Assembly (NCBI GenBank): GCA_035468285.1
Contig: DATISY010000071.1
Location: 44,223 to 108,222, forward strand
DNA length: 64,000 bases
Reading direction: 5' to 3'
Source: PALSA-555 sp035468285
Lineage (GTDB): Bacteria; Actinomycetota; Acidimicrobiia; IMCC26256; PALSA-555
Shown: piece by piece, positions 17,197 to 25,649 of the stretch
How the letters are laid out: each line of letters begins with the position of its first letter
Numbering within the stretch: the first letter of the stretch is position 1
Program-made: the position numbers and the translations under genes
The notes under the pieces: generated by a model
The model's database searches: none
The model's input: only the letters and a program-made list of their open reading frames with translations
Told to the model about the DNA's origin: nothing

Positions 17197-18530
17197 TCGC
17201 GGGCAGGCGGGTCGACGTCTCGCTCCTCGCCTGGGCTGTCGGGGGAACCCGGCTCCGAACCGTCGTGTCCCCGGGCCCGTTGCGTCTCGATCATCGCCAC
17301 ACGGCTCGTCAGGAACAGGGCCACCATCGCTGCGAGCAGGACCGGCGGCAGCAATCGCACGCCGATCATCTCCGCCACGACGAGGCTCGACCCGAACGGG
17401 GTCTTGGTGACGCCCACGTTGACCGCCACCATGCACGCCGCGATCGCGACCACCCGGTCGACGCCAAGCAGCTGATGCGCCACCTCGCCGAGTGCCGCAC
17501 CGACGAAGAACAACGGGATGATGAATCCGCCCCGCCATCCCGACGACACGATCATCGACGACGCCACCAGCTTCACGACCGCGGCCAGAAGGAGCGTCGC
17601 GACCGCCAGCTTCGCGGTCGCCACCGTTTGGATCTGTCCCTCACCAAACGTCAGCGCGTACGGGCTCAGCAGCGCCAAGGCCCCGAGCGTGGCCCCGCCC
17701 AGTGCCGGTCGGGCCACCGCCGGAAGACGGCGGAAGCACTGGCGGAAAACCTTCGCCAAGACCGTGAACCCACCAGCGGCGAGGGCGCCGAGCACCCCGG
17801 CGCCGACGCCGACCGCGAGGTCGACGGCACGGAGCGCGTGCGGCTCGGGGAACCGCCAGATCGGATGGAACCCGAACCCGGTCACCGCCGCGTACACCAC
17901 GTAGCCCGACAGGGAGCCAATCGCCGCCGGCAACAGCGCCTCGTAGTACTGCAGACCTCGACGGTGCAGGATCTCGAGGGCGAAGATCGCCGACCCGAAC
18001 GGCGCGCCGAACAGGACGGTGAAGCCGGCCGCCATCCCCGTGATGGTCAGGACCCGCGTGTCGGGCACAGCGAGGTTCCGGCGGCGGGCAATCCACGTCC
18101 CAATGGCGCCGGTCGTCTGCACGAGCGGCGCCTCGGGCCCGATCGCGCTCCCCGCCCCGATTCCCAGGAGCGAGATTGGGATCAGGGAGCGCAGCTCCCG
18201 CAGGTCGGATCGGCCCCCCGTCACATGGATGTTGTCGACGAGCAGCTCGACGTCCCCCGGGTTGCCGAGTGTCATCGTGAGCATCCCGATCGTGATCCCC
18301 ACGCCGGTCAGGACCACGACATCGGCCGCCTCGCTGAACCCGCCCGGGCCCAAGAGGTGCGTCACGAGCCGCAAGGTCTCGACGTAGGCCGCGCCCACTA
18401 GCCCCGAACCGAGACCCACGAGGACGACGAACCACCACAGGCCCTGCCGGGCACGAACCACCGACGCGAACCCCCACGTTCGTGCGGCGAATGGCCCGCG
18501 ACCCCCGTTGGCGCGCGAACGACGTTTCAT
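17193..18530 (-). CDS. ClC family chloride channel/transporter
   Basis: A 445-residue membrane protein with about ten hydrophobic segments in the ClC order. The central GSAIGPEAPLV matches the GxxxGxEGP filter motif including the gating Glu, although the first motif (GSGIP in the family) reads TLGNPGDVE. Near the C-terminus GVTKTPFGSSLVVAEM corresponds to the TxTxxPL/xxxE helix. It could be a Cl-/H+ exchanger or channel, or a fluoride-type member. The ATG at 18530 is preferred to the frame start at 18623. It is divergent from trmO and convergent with the hydrolase gene, with a four-base overlap. Confidence 0.85.
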   Translation of the reverse strand: MKRRSRANGGRGPFAARTWGFASVVRARQGLWWFVVLVGLGSGLVGAAYVETLRLVTHLLGPGGFSEAADVVVLTGVGITIGMLTMTLGNPGDVELLVDNIHVTGGRSDLRELRSLIPISLLGIGAGSAIGPEAPLVQTTGAIGTWIARRRNLAVPDTRVLTITGMAAGFTVLFGAPFGSAIFALEILHRRGLQYYEALLPAAIGSLSGYVVYAAVTGFGFHPIWRFPEPHALRAVDLAVGVGAGVLGALAAGGFTVLAKVFRQCFRRLPAVARPALGGATLGALALLSPYALTFGEGQIQTVATAKLAVATLLLAAVVKLVASSMIVSSGWRGGFIIPLFFVGAALGEVAHQLLGVDRVVAIAACMVAVNVGVTKTPFGSSLVVAEMIGVRLLPPVLLAAMVALFLTSRVAMIETQRARGHDGSEPGSPDSPGEERDVDPPARD

Positions 18531-18623
18531 ATCGTAATAGGATATTCCGCTTGGGGGCGAAGCCCGGCGTCGGCGCGAAAGTGTGAGACGGACGCGACGC
18601 GGCCGACAGCGACGGGAGGCCAC

Positions 18624-19037
18624 ATGACGCGGAGGGCCTTCGAGCTGGTGTCCATCGGTCGGGTCGAGTCTCCCTTGATCGACCGGTCAACGGCCCCGAA
18701 GCAAGGTGATGAGGGGTCGCCGCCGGCGTGTCTCGTCTTCGACGAAGCGGTCACCGACGCCCTCGCCGACATCGGCGCGCGAGACGACGTCATCGTCCTG
18801 ACGTGGCTGCACCGCGCCCAGCGCGACGTGTTGCGCGTCCATCCTCGAGATGACCGCACCCAGCCGGAGTGAGGCGTGTTCAGCACCCGCTCGCCGGACC
18901 GACCGAACCCGATCGGGCTCCATCACGTCCGCGTCGTCTCGGTCGAGGGCCGACGGGTCCAGGTCCGAGACCTCGAGGCCATCGACGGCACCCCGATCGT
19001 CGACGTCAAGCCGGTGCTGCGCCATCGCGGCGCCTGA
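18624..19037 (+). pseudogene. trmO: trmO (tRNA N6-methyladenosine methyltransferase) interrupted by an in-frame TGA
   Basis: The frame from ATG 18624 (good gggagg Shine-Dalgarno) gives 82 residues: FELVSIGRVESP, APKQGDEG, TWLHRA, RVHPRDD, then stops at TGA 18870-18872. The same frame continues without other stops to TGA 19035 and encodes the conserved second half: GVFSTRSPDRPNPIGL, EAIDGTPIVDVKP. In TrmO/TsaA proteins the residue before GVF is commonly Arg, so TGA fits a single C-to-T change of CGA. A GTG at 18876, six bases after a GGAG at 18866, could reinitiate and give a two-piece enzyme. Options: true nonsense mutation, sequencing error, or a split gene. TrmO would make m6t6A37 in tRNA-Thr. 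Confidence 0.8.
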
Positions 19038-19088
19038 GCTTCCTGCTGACACGCGAGCTTGGAGGCGGAGCCACCCGGGCCGGGCGGT

Positions 19089-20333
19089 TCATGCGATGAC
19101 GCCGGCCTCGCGCAATCGAGCCAGCTCGGCGTCGTCGAGGCCCAGCTCCTCGTGTAGGACCTGGTCGGTGTGCTCGCCGACCCACGGGACTCGCGTCTCG
19201 GGGCCGTCCGCGACCTTGGACAGCTTCACCGGGTTGCCCGGCATGAGATACGGGGGTTCCCCGTCCGTGCGGGGCACCTCGACGAGCATGTCGCGGGCCG
19301 CGACGTGCGGGTCCGCGATCACGTCGGGCGCGGTGTTGACCGGGCCGGACGCAATGCCAGCCTCATTGAGCTCCCGGGCCGCCTCGAGCTTGGTCTTCCC
19401 CGCGGCCCACCCCTCGATCGCGGGTCGGATCACCTCCTCGAGGTGGACGCGCCAACCCTCCCGCGTCGCGAAGCGAGGATCGTCGAGCCACTGCGGTTGC
19501 CCGATCATCTTCGCCAGCCGTTCGAACTGGTGCTCCCGCCCGACCTGGACGACGAACCAGCCATCGCGGGCGCGGAACCCATCCATGATCAGCAACGGGC
19601 CGAGCCCGCCGGGCCGCAACCCCATCGACCAGAAGTTCGTGACGAGATCCGTCATCGCGACCACCGCGTCGAGCATCGCGACGTCGACGTACTGGCCTTC
19701 GCCGGTGTGATCACGGTGACGGAGCGCGGCGAGCGCTCCGATCACCGCGAACATCGCGCTCGAGATGTCACCGAGCGCGCCGACGGGACCGACCACCGGT
19801 GGTTGGTCCTCCGGCTGCTTGAACGAGTAGATCCCCGACATCGCCTCGACGATCGGGGCGTACGCGGCCCACGAGTCGTACGGGGACGGCACGGTGTTGC
19901 CGAATCCCGACACCGACACGTAGATCAGCCGCGGGTACTCGGAGGCCAGGTCCTGATACGCGAGGCCCATGCGGGCCATCGTCCCCGGCTTGAAGTTCTC
20001 GGCCACGATGTCAACGTGACCCGCGAGCGCCCGGAACAGGTCTCGGCCCTCCGGGGCCTTCAGGTCGATGCCGACACTGCGCTTGTTGAGGTTGTTGCGC
20101 AGAAACGTCGCGCCGGCGAGGCGACCTGTCGGGTCCTTCATCGCGGGAAGTGCGCCACGTCCCGACTCGCCATCTCGGGGGTGCTCGACCTTGATGACGT
20201 CGGCGCCGAGACGGGCCAGCACCTGCGTCCCGAACGGCAACGCCTGCATCTGCTCCGCGGCGAGGACCCGGATGCCGTCCAGGGGCTTCCCGTACCGCAG
20301 CGCGTCGGCGTTGGCGACGTCGCCGAGCTTCAT
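19089..20333 (-). CDS. CaiB/BaiF CoA-transferase family protein, catalytic Asp replaced
   Basis: A 414-residue class III CoA-transferase-fold protein. Family hallmarks are present: RVLAAEQMQALPFGTQVLARLGADVIKVE, NKRSVGIDLK, PRLIYVSVSGFG and GPVGALGDISSAMFA. Where the family normally has GYD with the nucleophilic Asp, this protein reads AAYAPIVEAMSG, placing Ala159 at the Asp site. It may use another residue, act on a different step, or be a partner in a heteromer. Start is ATG 20333 with a ggtggag Shine-Dalgarno; the frame extends to 20462 without family resemblance. Confidence 0.82.
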   Translation of the reverse strand: MKLGDVANADALRYGKPLDGIRVLAAEQMQALPFGTQVLARLGADVIKVEHPRDGESGRGALPAMKDPTGRLAGATFLRNNLNKRSVGIDLKAPEGRDLFRALAGHVDIVAENFKPGTMARMGLAYQDLASEYPRLIYVSVSGFGNTVPSPYDSWAAYAPIVEAMSGIYSFKQPEDQPPVVGPVGALGDISSAMFAVIGALAALRHRDHTGEGQYVDVAMLDAVVAMTDLVTNFWSMGLRPGGLGPLLIMDGFRARDGWFVVQVGREHQFERLAKMIGQPQWLDDPRFATREGWRVHLEEVIRPAIEGWAAGKTKLEAARELNEAGIASGPVNTAPDVIADPHVAARDMLVEVPRTDGEPPYLMPGNPVKLSKVADGPETRVPWVGEHTDQVLHEELGLDDAELARLREAGVIA

Positions 20334-20479
20334 CGCTCCACCGGCGCGGAAGTACGCGGCATTTGTCGAGTCATGGCCCGCATCGTAGAGCCGCTCGCGA
20401 CCGGACTCGGTGAGCGTGACGTACGATCCCCGTCCGCTCGAGTGCCGGGATCGGGACAACACACCGAAAGGGACGATCG

Positions 20480-21409
20480 ATGAGGGTACGAATCCAGCTG
20501 CTCGCCGTCGCGACGGTCACGGTGTTCGCGCTCGGGTCGGCTCCGACGGTCGCGGGCGCCAAGCTGCCGCCACCGCGCAAGAACCATCAGCAGCAGGCGT
20601 CGGCGCTGTTCGTCGTCAACGCCAGCGGCGGGACCGCGACCAGCCCGACTGGATCGACGTTCACGCTGGACCTGTCGGGTGTGAACCCAGACGCGGTGTT
20701 CTTCACCGACCGGCCCGCACGCGACACCGGCGTGCTCGGCGTCGACCGGATGCTCCAGGTCCTGCGCGACGGCCAGCGCACCCCGCCCAACGGCGTCGTC
20801 GACGTCTCGGGCGGCCAGCAGGGACCCTTCGCCGTGGCGGTGGAGCTGACCAACCCGTCGTACGACCAATCCAGTCACACGCTCCACTACCAGGCCCACA
20901 CCCTCAAGAAGACGAAGGGCACCCGGCTCACGCACTACGACCGCCGCCTCGACACCCAGCTCCCCGGCCAGTTCGGCCGCGCCGCGCTGTTCATCGACAC
21001 CTCGCCGTTCGGCAGCACGAACTTCTGCGGCGTGACCGTCGCGAACTACACCGAGCAGAACGTCACCCTGAACAACCAGTCCAAGTGGGGCACCGACACA
21101 TGGGACCCGTCGCCCCCCAACAACGGGTTCATCCTCGGGCTCGTCGCGAACACGTACTGGCAGAGCGACGGCGGATTCGCTCGCGGGTGCGGCAACTCCA
21201 CGACGTGGCAGCAAGCGGACGGCACGACGTTCAACACGAGCGTGACCGATCCGTACGGCAACAACCCCAACTCAATCAGCTGCACATCGTCGGACCCGAC
21301 CGGTCACCCCTGCCACCTCGACCCGTCCAGCGTCACCCGGGGACCGGACGCGCAGGTCACCTTCTATTTCTGCGACTTTGCGCGCCAGAGCATCTGCCCC
21401 GGCCAGTAG
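20480..21409 (+). CDS. Secreted protein of unknown function, six cysteines
   Basis: A 309-residue protein with a clear Sec signal peptide (MRVRIQ, hydrophobic LLAVATVTVFALGS, cleavage near VAGA-KL at about 27). The mature part is rich in Asn, Thr and Ser with short strands, looks extracellular and has six Cys (in FCGV, GCGN, SCTS, PCHL, FCDF, ICPG), enough for three disulfides. I recognise no family. The ATG at 20480 has an aaaggga Shine-Dalgarno. It is divergent from the CaiB-like gene and followed by a GC hairpin. Confidence 0.7.
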   Translation: MRVRIQLLAVATVTVFALGSAPTVAGAKLPPPRKNHQQQASALFVVNASGGTATSPTGSTFTLDLSGVNPDAVFFTDRPARDTGVLGVDRMLQVLRDGQRTPPNGVVDVSGGQQGPFAVAVELTNPSYDQSSHTLHYQAHTLKKTKGTRLTHYDRRLDTQLPGQFGRAALFIDTSPFGSTNFCGVTVANYTEQNVTLNNQSKWGTDTWDPSPPNNGFILGLVANTYWQSDGGFARGCGNSTTWQQADGTTFNTSVTDPYGNNPNSISCTSSDPTGHPCHLDPSSVTRGPDAQVTFYFCDFARQSICPGQ

Positions 21410-21420
21410 GGGGCTGACCC

Positions 21421-21437
21421 GGCCGCCGTCGGCGGCC
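21421..21437 (+). terminator. GC hairpin after the secreted-protein gene
   Basis: Perfect seven-base stem GGCCGCC/GGCGGCC with a GTC loop lies 12 bases after the stop at 21409. No T-run follows, as is usual for actinobacterial stems. It separates the secreted-protein gene from the HMG-CoA-synthase-like gene. Confidence 0.45.
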
Positions 21438-21546
21438 CGGCGGCGCTCGGCTGCTCGCGTCCGCTCGCCGTCGGGGTTCTGCTGCCGGGTACGCTCGTCG
21501 CGTCCGTGACCCGCCGGGTCGATCGAAACGCGAGCGACGGGACGTC

Positions 21547-22953
21547 ATGCAGGGGATTCTGAGCGCCGCCGGGTACGTGCCGTACCGGCGACTGGACCGC
21601 AGCACGATCACGAAGACGTTCGGTTCCGGTGGGGGACGCGGCACCCGCGCCGTCGCCGGCTACGACGAGGACACGACCACCCTCGGCGTCGAGGCCGCAC
21701 GCCTGGCCCTGCGCGGCGCACCCGGCATCGCCCCCCAGGCGCTCTGGTTCGCGACCGTGGCGCCCGCCTACCTCGACAAGACCAACGCCACCACGATCCA
21801 CGCCGCGCTGCGCCTCGACGGCGACGTCCTCGCGGCGGACTTCGGGGGTGCGATCCGCTCCGGCGTCGGTGCGCTCGTCGCCTCGCTCCACGGTGGCACC
21901 CCGACCCTCATCGTCACCGCCGACACCCGCGACGGGCTGCCCACCAGCGGCGACGAATCCGCCGGCGGTGACGCCGGGGCCGCGATCCTCGTCGGCTCCG
22001 ACTCGGACGGCCCGCTCCTCGCCACCCTTATCGGCGAGGGCCACGCCACCGAGGAGTTCCTCGACCGGTGGCGCACCCCCGGCGACCGCCGCTCCAAGGT
22101 CTGGGAGGAGCGGTTCGGCGAGACGAAGTATGTGCCGCTCGGCGAGCAGGCCTGGAACGTCGCGCTGAAAGCCGCCGAGCTCACCGCCGACCAGATCAGC
22201 CGAGTGATCATCACCGGCCCGCACGCGCGCGCCATCCGCGCCCTCACCGGACGACTGGGCGTCGAACCGGACCGCGTCGTCGACGACCTCGCAGGCTCGG
22301 TCGGGTACTCGGGCGCAGCGCACCTCGGCCTGCTGCTCGCCGCGACACTCGAGACCGCCCAACCGGGCGAGATCGTCGCCATCGTCTCGCTCGCCGACGG
22401 CGCAGACGCCCTGCTCTTCCGGGTCACGGACACGATCACGGCATGGAAGCCCGCCCGGAGCGTGGCGGCCCAAGTCGCCGGTGGCGCCGACCTCCCGTAC
22501 GGAAAGTTCCTCAGCTGGCGCGGCACGGTGACCCTCGAGCCGCCGCGCCGGCCCGAGCCCGATCGGATCTCCGCGTCCGTCACCGGGCGCACCGAGCACT
22601 ACAAGTACGGGTTCGTCGGATCGCGAGACCGGGCGAGCGAAGCGCTGCACCTGCCACCCGCCCGCGTGTCCCGGGTCGGGGGCGCGGTCGACGACATGGA
22701 TTCGGTGCCGATGGCCGATGTGCCCGGCACCATCGCGGCATTCACCATCGACCGCATCGCGTACTCGCCGAGTCCACCCATCGTGTTCGCCATCGTCGAC
22801 TTCGACGGCGGAGGTCGACTGCCGGTCGAGCTGACTGACGTGAACGCCGATGACCTCCAGGTCGGTGACCGGGTCGAGATGACCTTCCGGCGGCTCTTCA
22901 CCGCTGACGGAATCCACAACTACTTCTGGAAGGCTCGCCCTATCCGGGGCTGA
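21547..22953 (+). CDS. HMG-CoA-synthase-like protein fused to a C-terminal OB-fold (DUF35-like) domain
   Basis: A 468-residue two-domain protein. Residues 1 to about 340 follow the HMG-CoA synthase/KAS III layout of archaeal type: GILSAAGYVPYRRL start, GDAGAAILVG, and GSVGYSGAAHLGL. At the nucleophilic Cys position (family FACKAG-like) it reads AADFGGA, about Asp98, so the acylation Cys appears absent. Residues about 393-468 form an OB-fold like DUF35/ChsH2 (VPGTIAAFTIDRI, DDLQVGDRVEMTF). The preceding zinc-finger region (HYKYGF...LPPARVSRVGG) has lost its Cys. It is 43 bases upstream of an SCP2-type thiolase. Archaeal HMGCS-DUF35-thiolase complexes are the obvious comparison; function here is unknown. 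Confidence 0.75.
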   Translation: MQGILSAAGYVPYRRLDRSTITKTFGSGGGRGTRAVAGYDEDTTTLGVEAARLALRGAPGIAPQALWFATVAPAYLDKTNATTIHAALRLDGDVLAADFGGAIRSGVGALVASLHGGTPTLIVTADTRDGLPTSGDESAGGDAGAAILVGSDSDGPLLATLIGEGHATEEFLDRWRTPGDRRSKVWEERFGETKYVPLGEQAWNVALKAAELTADQISRVIITGPHARAIRALTGRLGVEPDRVVDDLAGSVGYSGAAHLGLLLAATLETAQPGEIVAIVSLADGADALLFRVTDTITAWKPARSVAAQVAGGADLPYGKFLSWRGTVTLEPPRRPEPDRISASVTGRTEHYKYGFVGSRDRASEALHLPPARVSRVGGAVDDMDSVPMADVPGTIAAFTIDRIAYSPSPPIVFAIVDFDGGGRLPVELTDVNADDLQVGDRVEMTFRRLFTADGIHNYFWKARPIRG

Positions 22954-22996
22954 GCGCGACGCCGGCGGAGCCGGCCGAGGAGAAGGCACAGAACCC

Positions 22997-24193
22997 ATGA
23001 GCTCGCACGGGATCAAAGACCAAGTCGCCATCGTCGGCATGGGATGCACGCGCTTCGGCGAGCATTGGACCAAAGGCGCCGACGACCTCCTGATCGATTC
23101 GACCACGGAAGCGCTCGAAAGCGCCGGCGTCGGGAAGCATGACGTCGACGCGTTCTGGCTCGGCACCGCCATGTCGGGGATGTCAGGGATGACGCTGTCG
23201 CGTCCCCTCGAATTGCAGAACAAGCCGGTCACCCGGGTCGAGAACTTTTGCGCCACCGGGTCCGAGGCGCTTCGCAACGCGGCGTACGCGGTCGCGTCAG
23301 GCGCGTACGACATCGCGATGGCTGTCGGCGTCGAGAAGGTGAAGGACAGCGGCTACCAGGGACTCGTCGGCGCGGGCAAGACGCCCACGGACGGCACGAA
23401 CCGGACGTTGACCGCGGCCGCGATGTTCGCGATGTGCGCGCCCGCCTACGGAGCGAAGTACGGCGTCAGCGAGGAGCAGATGCGGGAGGTGCTGGCCCGC
23501 ATCTCGTGGAAGAACCACTACAACGGGGCGCGGAACCCCCGGGCGCAGTTCCGCAAGGAAGTCACGATGGACACGATCTGCGGTGCGCCGCTCATGGCGG
23601 GTGGCCTGCGGGTCTTCGACTGCTCCGGCGTGGCCGACGGGAGCGCCGCCGCGGTGCTGGTGCGGGCGGAGGACGCGGCGAAGTACACCGACAAGCCGTT
23701 GTACGTGAAGGCGCTGTCGTTCGTCGCGGGGAACGCCTCCGGGAACGCCGACCCGGACTACGACTACACGTGGTTCCCCGAGATCCACGCCGCGGGACAG
23801 GACGCGTACGCCCAAGCGGGCGTGACCGACCCGCGCGGGCAGATCTCAATGGCGGAGGTCCACGACTGCTTCACCCCGGCGGAGCTGCTCATCTACGAGG
23901 ACCTCGGGTTCGTCGAGCGGGGCACGGCCTGGAAAGAGGTCCTCGCGGGGACGTTCGATCTCGCCGGCGACCTGCCCGTCAACCCGGACGGTGGCCTCAA
24001 GAGCTTCGGGCACCCGGTCGGCGCGTCGGGGCTGCGGATGTTCTTCGAGACGTGGCTGCAGCTGCGGGGCGAGGCGCCCGAGGATCGGCGGATCACCACC
24101 GCGGATCGGGGACTCGCATTGACCCACAACCTGGGCGGCTACCCGGGCGAGATGGTCAGCTTCGTCGGCATCGTGGGCAACGAACGAGGCTGA
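22997..24193 (+). CDS. SCP2-type thiolase (acetyl-CoA acetyltransferase-like)
   Basis: A 398-residue thiolase-superfamily protein of the SCP2/archaeal type. Active Cys85 is in VENFCATGSEAL, and the His elements EVHDCFTPAE and GHPVGASG are intact; the second C-terminal Cys of biosynthetic thiolases is replaced by HNLGG, which is typical of this class. It could catalyse thiolytic or aldolytic cleavage, like Ltp2 in steroid side-chain degradation, which needs a DUF35 partner. The upstream gene supplies such an OB-fold domain, 43 bases away with a strong aggagaaggc Shine-Dalgarno for this ATG. Confidence 0.87.
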   Translation: MSSHGIKDQVAIVGMGCTRFGEHWTKGADDLLIDSTTEALESAGVGKHDVDAFWLGTAMSGMSGMTLSRPLELQNKPVTRVENFCATGSEALRNAAYAVASGAYDIAMAVGVEKVKDSGYQGLVGAGKTPTDGTNRTLTAAAMFAMCAPAYGAKYGVSEEQMREVLARISWKNHYNGARNPRAQFRKEVTMDTICGAPLMAGGLRVFDCSGVADGSAAAVLVRAEDAAKYTDKPLYVKALSFVAGNASGNADPDYDYTWFPEIHAAGQDAYAQAGVTDPRGQISMAEVHDCFTPAELLIYEDLGFVERGTAWKEVLAGTFDLAGDLPVNPDGGLKSFGHPVGASGLRMFFETWLQLRGEAPEDRRITTADRGLALTHNLGGYPGEMVSFVGIVGNERG

Positions 24194-24209
24194 CGCCACC
24201 CTCGTCGGC

Positions 24210-25301
24210 TCAATCCAGCCAGTCTCGGATGACCGCCGCCCGACCGGCGTCCAGGTCCGGGCCCGTGGCCGTGCGCATCGGCTCGGTGCTCCCTCGGGAC
24301 TGGACGTGGGGATCGGCGAGCATTGCGGCCACGTCGTTGACGGGCGCCACGGGGATGCGGGCCGCCAGGAACGCGTCGATGACGGTGTCGGCGTCGCGGG
24401 CGGCGATCCAGTCGGCGACGAGCGCGTCGAGCTCGTCGGCGTGGCCCATCCGGGTCGCGGCCTGCCCATAGCGCGCCCGGCTGCCGGCATCGTCGCGGTC
24501 GAGCAGCGCCAACAGCCGGGCCACCTGCGGATCGGTGGTGCCCGACACCGCGACGTACGCGCCGTCCGCGGCGCGGTACACGTTGCGAGGCGCGCCGCCC
24601 CGGACTCGGCTTCCTGATCGGCTCGGCGGGTCAGCCGGGTCGTAGCTCGCGATCGTCCCCCCGAGGACCTGGAGGACCGGCTCGTACATGCTGACGTCGA
24701 CGAGACGGCCGCGGCCGTCGCCTCGGTCGCGACCCCAACCGGCGGCCAGCGCGCCGATGACCCCCGAGAATGCGGTCAGGGTGTCCCCGACCGGCACGGA
24801 CGACAACATCGGGGGGCCTTCGGGATCCCCCGTCAGGTCGGTGAGGCCCGCGAACGCCTCGGCGAGGGTGCCCGCTCCCGGCCTGGCCGCGTACGGGCCG
24901 GTCAGCCCGTAGCAGCTGACAGCGACGACGACGAGGCGAGGGTTGAGGGCGGCGAGGTCCTCGAAGGTGCACGCCCAACGGGCCCGCACGCCCGGTGTCA
25001 GGTTCTCCACGAGGATGTCAGCGACCGACACCAGCTCGCCGAAGACGATCCGGTCGTCGGTGGTGTCGAGGTCGAGCACGATCGACCGCTTTCCTCGTGC
25101 CACCCAGGACCAGTTGCGCGAGACCCCGTCGCCGACCACGCCCATGCGGCGCATCGGGTCACCCCCGGGCGGCTCGACCTTGACGACGTCCGCGCCCAGG
25201 TCTGCGAGCATGGCACCGATCTGCGGCGCGGCGTAGAGGGTGGCCAGCTCGACGACGCGCAGTCCGGTCAGCGGGAGGTCGGGGTTCGGCGCTGGGCTCA
25301 A
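24210..25301 (-). CDS. CaiB/BaiF CoA-transferase family protein, catalytic Asp replaced
   Basis: A 363-residue class III CoA-transferase-fold protein. It shows GLRVVELATLYAAPQIGAMLADLGADVVKVE, GKRSIVLDL and PRLVVVAVSCYGLTGPY. The family segment RPGYD is here RPGAGTLAEAFAG, so Gly144 sits where the nucleophilic Asp is expected. Start is TTG 25301, overlapping the TGA of the upstream cupin gene, so the pair is translationally coupled. It is a second Asp-less paralogue in 6 kb, and converges with the thiolase gene. Confidence 0.82.
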   Translation of the reverse strand: MSPAPNPDLPLTGLRVVELATLYAAPQIGAMLADLGADVVKVEPPGGDPMRRMGVVGDGVSRNWSWVARGKRSIVLDLDTTDDRIVFGELVSVADILVENLTPGVRARWACTFEDLAALNPRLVVVAVSCYGLTGPYAARPGAGTLAEAFAGLTDLTGDPEGPPMLSSVPVGDTLTAFSGVIGALAAGWGRDRGDGRGRLVDVSMYEPVLQVLGGTIASYDPADPPSRSGSRVRGGAPRNVYRAADGAYVAVSGTTDPQVARLLALLDRDDAGSRARYGQAATRMGHADELDALVADWIAARDADTVIDAFLAARIPVAPVNDVAAMLADPHVQSRGSTEPMRTATGPDLDAGRAAVIRDWLD

Positions 25302-25618
25302 TCCTTCAGCTCGACGAGGATTTCCCGATACCGCTGCTGACCGGTGTTCTTGGCGGTCTCGATCCCGCCCCGCTCGAGGTAGATGACGTTGCCGGGGGCG
25401 ACGTCACCTTCGACCGTCCCTTCCCCGTAGCTGCCCTTCGTGTCGGCCTCGAAGATCCCGGCGATCTTGTCGCCCTCGAGCTGGATCAGGAGATAGTCGA
25501 GCGAGTGCTCGTGCACGTCGGAGGTCTCGCCGGGGTCGAGCAGCATCTCCCACACCCGGACCCGGTCGTTCTCGAAGAGCTTCGTCGTGGCGACGTCGCC
25601 GAGTTCTCGTTGGCTCAT
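25298..25618 (-). CDS. Small cupin-like protein
   Basis: A 106-residue single-domain cupin-like protein: VWEMLLDPGETSDVHEH contains the metal-binding His pair and LDYLLIQLEGD follows, with a second strand GNVIYLERGGIETAKN and REILVELKD at the end. ATG 25618 has a gggggaa Shine-Dalgarno. It precedes and overlaps the Asp-less CaiB-like gene, suggesting they share a pathway. Ligand unknown; members of this group bind small carboxylates or act as isomerases. Confidence 0.75.
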   Translation of the reverse strand: MSQRELGDVATTKLFENDRVRVWEMLLDPGETSDVHEHSLDYLLIQLEGDKIAGIFEADTKGSYGEGTVEGDVAPGNVIYLERGGIETAKNTGQQRYREILVELKD

Positions 25619-25649
25619 AGCGAGTTCCCCCTGTTGGCTCGGTGGTGGA

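Noticed and set aside
18870..18872. Selenocysteine at the trmO TGA
   Set aside because: The expected residue is Arg, not Cys, and no SECIS-like stem is evident after the codon.
20410..21417. 335-codon rightward frame overlapping the secreted protein
   Set aside because: Arg/His-rich shadow in another frame of the signal-peptide gene.
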